From Stigmatella ashevillena (GTDB lineage Bacteria > Myxococcota > Myxococcia > Myxococcales > Myxococcaceae): a stretch of DNA of 64,000 bases. A model generated the notes under the pieces. The model worked only from the letters and a program-made list of their open reading frames with translations. It had not been told where the DNA came from and searched no databases. The position numbers and the translations under genes were made by a program. The stretch covers positions 4,582,425 to 4,646,424 of the forward strand of contig NZ_JAQNDM010000002.1 in assembly GCF_028368975.1 (NCBI RefSeq). The letters are read 5' to 3'. Numbering within the stretch: the stretch's first letter is position 1; each line of letters opens with the position of its first letter. Below, in pieces: positions 51,517 through 59,776 of this stretch.

Positions 51517-51604
51517 CGACGCCTCCGTGGCATGCCCCAACAGGGGCGCTCTGGACAGAGGTTCCCCCTTCGGTCCGACAGGCCAACGGTCCGAGGGACA
51601 TTGC

Positions 51605-51904
51605 ATGGAAGTGGAATTGCCCGACGCGAGCATGAATCTCCTGGCCACCTATGACACAGGTGAAGCGACCCAGACGGGACGCTGTGACACCTATGGGACC
51701 TGGGAGAAGGTCTCTCACCTGTTCACCGGTTACGGCTCGACCGTGCGCTATATGCGCTGGAGCGATGAACGAGAGGATGTCAGGTGTATGGACTCGCGGC
51801 GCTGTTTCATGAGCAGCCCGCGAGTCTCCGTTTACGCCCTCTGGGACCCTGGCTATGGAGGGTTCGAGGTCGACGGCCGAGCCGACTCAAACCTGGGTAC
51901 GTAA
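51605..51904 (+). CDS. Possible 99-codon gene in the kinase-barrel spacer, left unit
   Basis: On the plus strand, opposite to the cassette, ATG 51605 opens a frame starting MEVELPDASMNLLATYDTGE and later containing HLFTGYGSTVRYMRWSDERE and CMDSRRCFM. The residue mix is protein-like, not the low-complexity of a GC shadow. The corresponding frame in the right unit (from about 57480) is broken by TGA and two single-base indels. It could be a decaying antisense gene or chance. No RBS is evident. Function unknown. Confidence 0.3.
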   Translation: MEVELPDASMNLLATYDTGEATQTGRCDTYGTWEKVSHLFTGYGSTVRYMRWSDEREDVRCMDSRRCFMSSPRVSVYALWDPGYGGFEVDGRADSNLGT

Positions 51905-52379
51905 CACATGCCCTTCCATTCATACGTGTGAGCACCGCACGGTGGAGTGATCTCCGCCAACCTGGCCCAACACCCACCGTTGATCTCAAGCTCGTGTTTC
52001 CCGCAAGGAGGACGATGCTGACCCGGAAAAGGCTTCTTGGGCACATCCAGAGCCACTCCCCCTTGCTCTACCTCTGTTGGCCCATTCCCCACGGAGGCAT
52101 CCATTGCGGAATCTGCGAGGCCCGCCGTGCCTCCATCCTGTTCTTCAGTGTATCGCATCGCTCTGACCGCCTCCCCAGACGCTCCTGAGGAAGCGTGTTG
52201 CCCCAGCCACCACACGCCCACCCCCAGAGACATGCCGAGGGACGCCGCGAGCGCTGGACGCCATGCGCCTATCCCTTGCAGCCCCCCCGTCCAGCGCCTT
52301 CCCAGAGGGGCAGCCTGAATTGGACTCTGCGCCATGCACCGATTTCCGTTCCTGGGGTCAATCCGGCTGAGGTTGTCAT
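51853..52379 (-). pseudogene. Ser/Thr kinase with catalytic domain deleted, left unit
   Basis: From ATG 52379 the frame reads MTTSAGLTPGTEIGAWR as in the intact kinase, then jumps to the segment MAQSPIQAAPLGRR that in the intact copy lies after the kinase domain. The transmembrane helix (ALAASLGMSLGVGVWWLG) and Cys-containing tail (CGKHELEINGGCWARL) remain. About 0.84 kb is missing, including all catalytic motifs, and the reading frame shifts at the join. The join lies at gcgccatg (plus strand), an 8-bp sequence present at both ends of the missing part in the intact copy, so deletion by short-homology recombination is likely. Confidence 0.85.
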
Positions 52380-52465
52380 GTTCGGCAGGAAGGATAGGCC
52401 TGCGAACGGCCCGTCAGGCAGCCAAAGCCGATACCGCTTGGCGCGCAAAGAGCGGCGGCTTCAAG

Positions 52466-53800
52466 TCAGAGCCGGTACCGCTCCGCCTCATGGAAGAACT
52501 GCGTGAGCGAGTAGTCCAACAGAGACTGGCGGGACTGCATGTACCGGCGGGCGCGGAGGAAGGGCAGCCAGACGCGCTCGCCAACACGCACCTGGGACTC
52601 TTCCATCTTCTGCCGCAGCACCCACGTCCCTCCCAGTCGCCGCACCAGCACGTCCCCCAGATAGGCTCCGAGCGCAGGCGCGGTGTGCCCATCGATGAGT
52701 TGCCGCTCGTACCTCTCCGGGAAGTTCTCCCGCCAGAAGTAGAAGTCCAGGTCCGTGAGAGACTCGGGCGTCTTGCCCATCATGGACGGCACCTGGGTGT
52801 GCAGCGCTGCCACGAGACCTTCGGACAGGTCGCCGTAGTGGCTGCGGGCGCGCTCGGGATTCTCCACGTCCGCAGGCAGAGCAACCGGGAGCCACTCCTC
52901 CGGCACGGGGGGCCGGAAGGCGTTGAGTTCGGCAATCTTCTGCTGCCGCTCGCTGATGGCAAACTCGTCCAGCAGCCGCCAGAGGAGCGGCACCAGGTCC
53001 GGGTGGAATCGAGGCGCCACCGGGGCGAGCGCAGCACTGCGCTCCCTCAGGGTGCGCAGCACCGTGTCGAAGTCGAGGTCCGGCCGCAGGTGGACGTGAG
53101 CACGGGCCTGGGCCATGCGCGCCTCTTCGCTGGCGAAGTCGGCAGCGGTGGGCCGCAGCACCAACAGGACGGCGCCGTTGGGGAGTTCTTCCACGAGGTG
53201 CGCCGGGGTCGAGAGCATTCGCGCTCGTCCTACGGACTCGACCCGCTTCGGGCCGAAGACATTGAGCCAGCATACCTCGTAGATCTTGTCGAACCCATCC
53301 CTCCGAGACACCTCCACTTCGCGGCCGAAATGGGGGAAGCCCGCCAACTCCCGGTCAGACATACTGTGTGCCGCAGCATATGAAACCGGATAGTGAGTCG
53401 CCCAAGCTCGGGCTATCTCGACGATGCCTTTACAGGCTCCTTCATTCGAGAAGTGCGCGAGCGGATTGACGTCGAGCCAGATATTGATCTCAGACGGGTG
53501 GGGCGGCAGCCAGAGCTCAAGCGTCAACTCCACAGCAGGGGACTCCGCGCGGTAAAGCGCGACAGACGCACTGTCATCGTCGCGGCGCTCCTTCAGTGCC
53601 TGCCAGAAGGCAGCGCGTGCATACTTTCGTTTCCGTGCCCCTTTGACGACATCAGGAGCCCAGTCCCCTGCGCATTCCTCAAGTGCATCGAGAAACGGGA
53701 CAAGCTCAGCCTCTATTTCAGTTTGGTCGCTGAACGTGCCTTCGAGGGTGAGCAGAAGGTGATCGACTTTGCTCGTGCTGGGAGTCTTCGGTGCACTCAC
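52466..53800 (-). CDS. Immunity-like protein, right unit
   Basis: 444 residues from GTG 53800, which overlaps the toxin stop as GTGA, the same coupling as in the left unit. An ATG at 53860 would give 464 residues but would overlap the toxin gene by 64 bp and add a Gly/Glu-rich tail. Residues 1-200 (VDHLLLTLEGTFSDQTEIEA, SVALYRAESPAVELTLELWL) differ much from the left paralogue; the last 70 are identical. A related pattern NPLAHFSNEGACKGIVEIAR marks a conserved central domain. Expected to neutralise the toxin encoded just upstream; not recognised as a named immunity family. Confidence 0.72.
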   Translation of the reverse strand: MSAPKTPSTSKVDHLLLTLEGTFSDQTEIEAELVPFLDALEECAGDWAPDVVKGARKRKYARAAFWQALKERRDDDSASVALYRAESPAVELTLELWLPPHPSEINIWLDVNPLAHFSNEGACKGIVEIARAWATHYPVSYAAAHSMSDRELAGFPHFGREVEVSRRDGFDKIYEVCWLNVFGPKRVESVGRARMLSTPAHLVEELPNGAVLLVLRPTAADFASEEARMAQARAHVHLRPDLDFDTVLRTLRERSAALAPVAPRFHPDLVPLLWRLLDEFAISERQQKIAELNAFRPPVPEEWLPVALPADVENPERARSHYGDLSEGLVAALHTQVPSMMGKTPESLTDLDFYFWRENFPERYERQLIDGHTAPALGAYLGDVLVRRLGGTWVLRQKMEESQVRVGERVWLPFLRARRYMQSRQSLLDYSLTQFFHEAERYRL

Positions 53801-55989
53801 TGGACCAGCACCTCCACCGCGGGAACTTTCCTCTGCGTGCGTCTCAATGCGGTCTCCCAAACTTCCGGTTTCGTGGGCTTGAGAGTCCCTTCATAAACGA
53901 GGCGAACCCTCTGGACTCGTGCCTGCTGCCGCATCCCTTCTCGGAGGATGTTTAATTCACCACCGTAATACCGCAGTGCGCTGCTCGCGTCCGTAGTCAT
54001 TTGTGCCGATAGAGAGTCCTTGTCCATCGCCTTGAGGTCCCGACTCTTGAGGCTGAACGTCTCCACGCGCGGCTTCGGGCCTGCGGCGGGCCCCGCCTCG
54101 ATGACGAGCACGTCCGCGAAGCGGATGTCCACCTTTGCCACCCCCACGTGCGTCTCGATGCGCGGTTGATCGAAGTCCTTGAGCCACCGCCGCTGCGCCC
54201 GCGGGCGGGCCGCGTCCTCCTCCAGGAGGGCGACCATCTTCCTCTCGAAGTCCAAGCCCCGGGCGTACCTGTCACGTACGAGCTGATAGCCGGCCCACTT
54301 CAGTGGCCCCTTCTCCGCAATCCCCTTCTTGATTTCCGCGGCCCTCGTCTCCAGGTACGCCACGTAGTCGGACCAGAGTGGCTCCGTTGCAACTTCGGCA
54401 GGAGCCGCCTTCTGCAAGGCCTGGCGGTGCCTCGTCAGCTCCGCCACGTTCACCGACAAGCGCTCTCCTGGGAACTCCGCCTCCCACTGCTTGAACTTCG
54501 CCTCCGCCACCTCGGCCGGAAGTCCGGCCGCCTCAGGGGGCACGGAGGGTCTACTGCCGCCTCTTCTCCCTGCCCCCCCGCCGGTGGACGCGACACTCGG
54601 GGGCTCGCGGTGCCGCACAGCCAATGTGGCCTGTGCCTGAACAACGTTGCCTCGCGCCTCGTGCAGCGCCAGTGCTCCCGCCTCACCCCACTCCCCCACC
54701 AGAATGGCGGCAGCCCGGTCCTGCTGGAGGTAGCGGGCCAACTCTCCCACGACGCTCTCTCCTACTCGCGCCTCCAACCTCTCCAGCACCGCTTTCAGCG
54801 CCTCCACGCGAGGCACCACCGCCTGAAGCGGAGCTCCTTCCCGCCGGGAGAGGCCTGCTTCACGCAATGCGCGCGCCCCCTTGCCTCCTGCGTACAGGCC
54901 CACCAGGAGGGCCGCGGGCGCCAACTGCCGCGTGGCCTCCTCGTACTCCCCCTGGGCGAGGGAAGCCCCGCCCTGCGCCGTCCCCGCCGCCAAGTGGTAG
55001 AAGCCCAGCGGCACACCGAAGGTGAGGTGGTCGAAGGACGCCAGGGCCACGTTGCCCGGCGCGAACGCCCCCAGGTATTGCGCCTTCTCCACCTCCTCGT
55101 ATGCAGCCCGGTAGGGCGGTGGAAGCTGTGGGGGCAGCGCCGAAGCCTCCACGCTCCGGCTTCCTCCAACGAGAGGAATGGAGGCTGCGACGTCGTCCGC
55201 GGCCCGTCCCAGCCCGCGCGCGATGTCGCCCGCGCGGAAGTCCCGCTCCGGAAAGTCGGCGAGGGCCATGCCCCGCTGCTTCAGTTCCTCGCGCACCCCC
55301 TCCATGGCCCCCAGGGCGCGCTTGAGCAGCTTGTCCTCGGCCAACAGGCGCAGCAGTTGCCGCACCTCGTCGTCGTGGGTGGTGTGCAGGACGAAGAGGG
55401 CGAGGACTTCCGCCTTGGCTACACCGTGCTTCTCGACGGCGGTGGCGAGGAAGGCCGCGCGCTTCTGGAGGAGGACACGGGCGGCCTCGGCCTCCATGGG
55501 GCCCAGGGCGCCCAGCCGGACGGCGTCCCAGTCCGAGAGCTCCTCCACCAGCCGCGGCATGTCCGCCTGGCGCTGCAAGGCCAGGAAGGCCGCGGGCGTG
55601 GCGCACTCCAGGAAGGCCGCCAGCACCTCCTCCTCCGAGTCCAGGTGCGGCCAGCCCGAGGGTACTTCCCCGCATGCTCCTGCCAGGGCGCCCTCCACTC
55701 GCAAGGGCGTCGTCTCGCCTCCTCCAGGGCTGGGAGATGGCGCGGCCCGGCGACGGTGCAGGAGCGGCTCGGCCGCGGACTCCTCCTCGTCGAACCCCAT
55801 GAGCGCGTCGTCCTCGGGGAGACTCGCGACAGCACTCCGCCCCAAGGCCGCCATGGGCGTCGAGCCCGCGACAGCAGCCAGGGTGCCTCCTGGGCCCGCC
55901 CGCGAGGGCAACGAGGCGCACCCCGCCGTGAGGAGTGCCAGGGCCAGCACCCAGTCGGCTCCGCCGCGGAGCAGTCGCTCAGCGCGCAT
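53797..55989 (-). CDS. SitA-like toxin lipoprotein, right unit
   Basis: 730 residues, with the same signal and lipobox (LTAGC) as the left copy. It is nearly identical to that copy up to VETFSLKSRD, near residue 640. After that the tip changes: left SEMEPKALETQMTADAS, right KAMDKDSLSAQMTTDASS, and further divergence to the end. A second variable patch is the linker at about residues 475-495. The start overlaps the barrel gene by 11 bp and the stop overlaps the immunity gene by 4 bp, so barrel, toxin and immunity are translationally coupled. The TIGR02269-type or SitA-type lipoproteins of Myxococcus have similar layout; assignment is by architecture. Confidence 0.72.
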   Translation of the reverse strand: MRAERLLRGGADWVLALALLTAGCASLPSRAGPGGTLAAVAGSTPMAALGRSAVASLPEDDALMGFDEEESAAEPLLHRRRAAPSPSPGGGETTPLRVEGALAGACGEVPSGWPHLDSEEEVLAAFLECATPAAFLALQRQADMPRLVEELSDWDAVRLGALGPMEAEAARVLLQKRAAFLATAVEKHGVAKAEVLALFVLHTTHDDEVRQLLRLLAEDKLLKRALGAMEGVREELKQRGMALADFPERDFRAGDIARGLGRAADDVAASIPLVGGSRSVEASALPPQLPPPYRAAYEEVEKAQYLGAFAPGNVALASFDHLTFGVPLGFYHLAAGTAQGGASLAQGEYEEATRQLAPAALLVGLYAGGKGARALREAGLSRREGAPLQAVVPRVEALKAVLERLEARVGESVVGELARYLQQDRAAAILVGEWGEAGALALHEARGNVVQAQATLAVRHREPPSVASTGGGAGRRGGSRPSVPPEAAGLPAEVAEAKFKQWEAEFPGERLSVNVAELTRHRQALQKAAPAEVATEPLWSDYVAYLETRAAEIKKGIAEKGPLKWAGYQLVRDRYARGLDFERKMVALLEEDAARPRAQRRWLKDFDQPRIETHVGVAKVDIRFADVLVIEAGPAAGPKPRVETFSLKSRDLKAMDKDSLSAQMTTDASSALRYYGGELNILREGMRQQARVQRVRLVYEGTLKPTKPEVWETALRRTQRKVPAVEVLVQ

Positions 55990-57391
55990 TGTCCACCCCC
56001 AGCCCCACGGCCGCGAAGGCCCCCGGCCTTAGCGTCCTCTCTGGCGTGGGAAACAAAAGCGTGCCGCCCTGCCCCAGCGCGTAGAGGTTGCCACCCAGGA
56101 AACGCCACCGGGCCTCCCCCGAGACGAGGTAGCGCGCTCCGGGCTTGCCCATGGCCGTCGCCAGCCCCCCGACACCCAGGCCGAAGTCCCGGTGGAAGAG
56201 TTGCATCTCCACCCGCCCGTCCACGTCCACCCGGCCCCAGGAAAAGGCCTCCACTCCCAGGGAGAGGAAGAGGTGTCGCTGGCGCATGCCACTCAGCCGC
56301 ACCGCGTCCCAACTGAGAATCACCTCCCCGTAGACGGAAGTCCCCTCCGGGAAGGACGCCTCCGCCAACGGCACGGAGGCCGGGCCCGACACCTGAAAGC
56401 GCGCCAACTCATAGTCCGGGCCGAAGGCCCCCTGACGGAAACCTCCGCGCTGCAGGCGCCCTTCCAGGCGGGCCCGCAGGTCCACCGTCGGCGTCAGCGC
56501 ATCCACGCCCACGCCCGCCACCGCGCCCCAGGCCCCGCCCTCGCCCGGGCGTCCGCCCCACCCGCCCAGCAGGTGCGCCTCCAGCCTCTGGCCCTTGCGC
56601 CCGCGCCGCAGCACCACGGCGGTAGCGTCCAGGTGCGCCAGCGTCATCGGCCTCGAAGTGCCTCCTGCCCTCCCCCAGTCATGCACCGCCGACAGCGCCA
56701 GCGTGTAGCGCCCCGGGACAGGGGGCCGACCGAAGAGGACGTGTTGCACGTCCAGGGCCACTTCCGCCCCCGCCAGGCGAGCGCTCAGCACGTCTGAGGC
56801 GAAGGCCTCCGCGTACACCGGCCCCAGCGTCCCCGTCGCGATGACGCCAGCGGGGTGAGAGTCGGGATTGACGCGGTTGCCGTAGCGCCGCACCAGGTGT
56901 CCAGACAAGAGGGAGTAGCCCTCCATCATCCCCAACCACACCGAGTGGGGCGTGTCCCCTCCCACCATGAAAAGGCGCACCACCTGCCCCCAATCGGACA
57001 GCGTGTCCCAGTCCTCCTTTCTCACGAGGCCCGCCCCTTCCCCTCCGCCCCACAGCCGCAGCCGCACCGGCGCCCCGAGAATGAGGCGCAACGACTCCCC
57101 TTTCCCCAAGGCCACCAGGGGCTCCACCTGCACGAAGCCTTCGTCGGTGCCCTCGCCCCTTCGCGGCAGCAACGTCAACGTCGCCGCCTCCATGCGCAGC
57201 AGGTTCGTCCACGGGGGGACCGAGGGCTGCGCCTCTCCTTCTCCTTCCTCTTCGGTAGATTCGGCCGAAATGGCCTCCTCCAGCTTGCGCACGGTGGCGT
57301 CAAAGTCCTCTGGGGCGACAGCCTCCTGAGCTTCTCCCACCCCGGGTAAGAGCAGCAGCAACACGACGGCCCAGTTCCAGCGCATGAACAT
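55979..57391 (-). CDS. Outer-membrane beta-barrel accessory protein of the toxin cassette
   Basis: 470 residues from ATG 57391, five bases after GGAGG. Signal peptide MFMRWNWAVVLLLLLPGVGE. A short acidic linker (about residues 25-60) leads to a barrel of alternating strands (GFVQVEPLVALGKGESLRLI, YTLALSAVHDWGRAGG, YLVSGEARWRFLGGNLYALG) that ends GAFAAVGLGVDNAR. It sits where sitB sits in Myxococcus sitBAI operons, directly before and overlapping the lipoprotein toxin gene. It may help to place or deliver the toxin at the outer membrane. The left unit has lost all but 60 codons. Confidence 0.7.
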   Translation of the reverse strand: MFMRWNWAVVLLLLLPGVGEAQEAVAPEDFDATVRKLEEAISAESTEEEGEGEAQPSVPPWTNLLRMEAATLTLLPRRGEGTDEGFVQVEPLVALGKGESLRLILGAPVRLRLWGGGEGAGLVRKEDWDTLSDWGQVVRLFMVGGDTPHSVWLGMMEGYSLLSGHLVRRYGNRVNPDSHPAGVIATGTLGPVYAEAFASDVLSARLAGAEVALDVQHVLFGRPPVPGRYTLALSAVHDWGRAGGTSRPMTLAHLDATAVVLRRGRKGQRLEAHLLGGWGGRPGEGGAWGAVAGVGVDALTPTVDLRARLEGRLQRGGFRQGAFGPDYELARFQVSGPASVPLAEASFPEGTSVYGEVILSWDAVRLSGMRQRHLFLSLGVEAFSWGRVDVDGRVEMQLFHRDFGLGVGGLATAMGKPGARYLVSGEARWRFLGGNLYALGQGGTLLFPTPERTLRPGAFAAVGLGVDNAR

Positions 57392-57727
57392 CGACGCCTC
57401 CGTGGCATGCCCCAACAGGGGCGCTCAGGACAGAGGTTCCCCCCTCGGTCCGACAGGCCGACGGACCGAGGGACATTCCATGGAAGTGGAATTGCCCGAC
57501 GCGAGCATGAATCGCCTGGCCACCTATGACACTGGTGAAGCGACCCAGACGGGAACGTGTGACGCCTATGGAACCTGAGAGAGGTCCCTCACCTGTTCAC
57601 CGGTTATGACTCGACCGTGCGATATGTGCGCTGGAGCGATAAGCGAGAGGATGTCAGGTGTATGGACTCGCGGCGCTGTTTCATGAGCAGCGCTGCGAGT
57701 CTCCGTTTACACCCTCTGGGACCCTGA
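57392..57727. other. 336-bp spacer between kinase and barrel genes, right unit
   Basis: The spacer is conserved with 51517-51852 in the left unit. It holds the decayed counterpart of the plus-strand frame at 51605, broken by TGA near 57577 and by a one-base loss and a one-base gain. The leftward barrel promoter must be here if the barrel is not read from the kinase. No RNA gene or terminator recognised. Confidence 0.5.
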
Positions 57728-59083
57728 CTATGGAGGGTTCGAGGTCGACGGCCGGGGTGGCTCCAGCATGGGCAAGTAACACGCGCCCTTCCATTCATAC
57801 GTGTGAGCACCACACGGTGGAGTGATCTCCGCCAACCTGGCCCAACACCCACCGTTGATCTCAAGCTCGTGTTTCCCGCAGGGAGGACGATGCTGACCCG
57901 GAAAAGGCTTCTTGGGCACATCCAGAGCGACTCCCCCTTGCTCTACCTCTGTTGGCCCATTCCCCACGGAGGCATCCATTGCGGAATCTGCGAGGCTCGC
58001 AGGGCCTCCATCCTGGTCTCCAATGTATCGCATCGTCCCTGCCACCTCCCCAGACTCGCCTGATGCGGCGTGTTGCCCCAACCACCACACGCTCACCACC
58101 AGAGACATGCCGAGGGTCACCGCGAGTGCTGGCCGCCATGCGCCTATCCCTTGCCAGCGCCTTCCCAGAGGGGCAGCCTGAATTGGACTCTGCGCCATGG
58201 GCTCATCCGCTTGGCGGCCCGCCTTCTTCGCCGCTCGCTCCAGCGCCTTCGCCACCTCTGCCGCACTGCCTCTGCTCAACGGCTCATCCTGCAACATCTG
58301 CCGGATCAACTCCGCCAATTCCGGGCACACCCTTGCCAGCCTCTCCGGCGGAATCCACAGAGGACTGACGAACTCGAAGCCCTCTTCCGTCTGTTTCAAC
58401 TCCAGCTCGGGTGGGTACCGGCCTGTGCACAGCCGATACGCCGTGACACCCAGCGCATACACGTCATCCGCGGGCTGGGCCTCGTAGCGCGCCCGCAGTT
58501 GTCGCCTCGTCTCCCACTGGAATCGCTGGCACTCCGGGCTCTGGTACTGCGGCGTCCCTGGCGGCGGGGGCTGCTGCGTGAGCGTCCTCGCCTGCTGGTA
58601 GTTCGACGAGCCGAAGTCCATCAGCACCGCCTCCCCGTTGGCCCTCACCAGCACGTTCTCTCCCTTCACGTCCCGGTGCACCCCCTGGGCCTCATGCGTC
58701 GCTTCCAGCGCTCGCGCCACCTGGGCCAACAGCCTCATCTCCTGCCTCGAAGTGAGCCCATGCTTCGCTCCCCACTCGTACAGAGGCTCCCCTTCCACCC
58801 ACTCCATCACCACGTACGGGAACGGCGTCCCTCTCTCCATCCACCAGCCTCGGTCATGAAGCCTCGGCACGTGGGGGGTTCTCAGCCTCATCAGCAGTTC
58901 CCCCTCTCGCTCGAATCGCGGATCCAATGGGTGCAGCGCCAGCTTCAGGGCAAAGGGGCCCGCTCCCTCATCACCCACCCGCTCGACCCGGTAGACCGCT
59001 CCGTAGGACCCCTGGCCTCGCAGGCTCACCACGCGCCATGCGCCAATTTCCGTTCCTGGGGTCAATCCGGCTGAGGTTATCAT
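57728..59083 (-). CDS. Transmembrane Ser/Thr protein kinase of the toxin cassette
   Basis: 451 residues. Kinase domain about 15-280: GQGSYGAV (ATP loop), FALKLAL (Lys), GVHRDVKGENVLV (catalytic loop), LMDFGSSN (DFG), then GTPQYQSPE. A basic/Ala linker precedes one membrane helix (ALAVTLGMSLVVSVWWLG). The outer part is acidic and ends in a Cys-paired region (PPCGKHELEINGGCWARL, PPCGAHTYEWKGACYLP). This Cys tail recurs in other myxobacterial kinases. It heads the right unit; the left unit has a kinase-deleted copy and a third 5' end lies at 47583. Its role in the cassette, regulation or recognition, is unknown. Confidence 0.87.
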   Translation of the reverse strand: MITSAGLTPGTEIGAWRVVSLRGQGSYGAVYRVERVGDEGAGPFALKLALHPLDPRFEREGELLMRLRTPHVPRLHDRGWWMERGTPFPYVVMEWVEGEPLYEWGAKHGLTSRQEMRLLAQVARALEATHEAQGVHRDVKGENVLVRANGEAVLMDFGSSNYQQARTLTQQPPPPGTPQYQSPECQRFQWETRRQLRARYEAQPADDVYALGVTAYRLCTGRYPPELELKQTEEGFEFVSPLWIPPERLARVCPELAELIRQMLQDEPLSRGSAAEVAKALERAAKKAGRQADEPMAQSPIQAAPLGRRWQGIGAWRPALAVTLGMSLVVSVWWLGQHAASGESGEVAGTMRYIGDQDGGPASLADSAMDASVGNGPTEVEQGGVALDVPKKPFPGQHRPPCGKHELEINGGCWARLAEITPPCGAHTYEWKGACYLPMLEPPRPSTSNPP

Positions 59084-59683
59084 GTTCGGCAGGAAGGATA
59101 GGCCTGCGAACGGTCCGTCAGGCAGCCAAAGCCGACCTCATCCAGAAGGTTTCACAGAACCCCATGGGTTTCCACTTGTACCGTGTGCCCTGGTCTTGAA
59201 AGGGAGCATACGAAGGCTCGCCGACGAGCATAGGGCAATGAAACAAAGCAGGCGGACTTCCCACGCTGCCCGCAGCAACGCAGGCCAGCGGGCGATTCCG
59301 GTATCCCTACGAGTACCGCCTGGAACATGAAGATACACGGCAGGCGCATGACGGACGTATTCTTTCGATTCACCTCCTTCTAACACTACTGAGGCTGGGA
59401 TGGTGGGGACGACGGGGTAGCGGGCAACCGAAGGTTGAAAGAGTCGGTCGATATTGCATAGTGCGTCCGGGCTTCCAACCATATTGTAGCCGAACGCGTG
59501 TGCGGCATTTCCCCCCCTCAGCTCGAAAGGCGGATGAAGCTCTCTCGCAGTCGCACCATGCCTGAACGCCACTTCCACGGCAGCTTTATGGCTGCACGGC
59601 TCGCCATGGCTCGGGTGATTGCCTCTTGGCTGCCCCACTGACCCACTTGCCACCACTCTCACTCCGGGAGTTCTCGGCGCAAC
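59084..59683. other. 600 bp of degraded sequence between the toxin array and the IS element
   Basis: The first 55 bp repeat the spacer that precedes the other kinase starts, after which similarity ends. A minus-strand frame stays open through this segment (HGATARELHPPFELRGG, IDRLFQPSVARYPVVPTIPA) but it has no credible start, since it would begin inside the IS element. It may be the remains of a gene cut by rearrangement and by the IS. I recognise no product. Confidence 0.5.
59677..59683. repeat. Left target-site duplication
   Basis: gcgcaac directly before the left inverted repeat matches gcgcaac directly after the right one. Confidence 0.85.
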
Positions 59684-59700
59684 CCTGAGGCATCCCCTCA
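59684..59700 (+). repeat. Left terminal inverted repeat of the IS
   Basis: cctgaggcatcccctca; identical to the reverse complement of 60926-60942. Confidence 0.9.
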
Positions 59701-59776
59701 TCTTGCGGGCAAGCAGGCGAGCGGCAACCCGGCCGTTTGATGCAGTAGGTAGGGCGCAATTCCTACTACTCGGCGG

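Noticed and set aside
53801-53860. Longer start for the right immunity-like gene at ATG 53860
   Set aside because: It would overlap the toxin gene by 64 bp. GTG 53800 gives 444 residues, equal to the left copy, and the same 4-bp overlap.
54148-56316. Large plus-strand frames over the toxin lipoprotein genes (also 49152-51392)
   Set aside because: Antisense shadows of the duplicated lipoproteins, with low-complexity composition.
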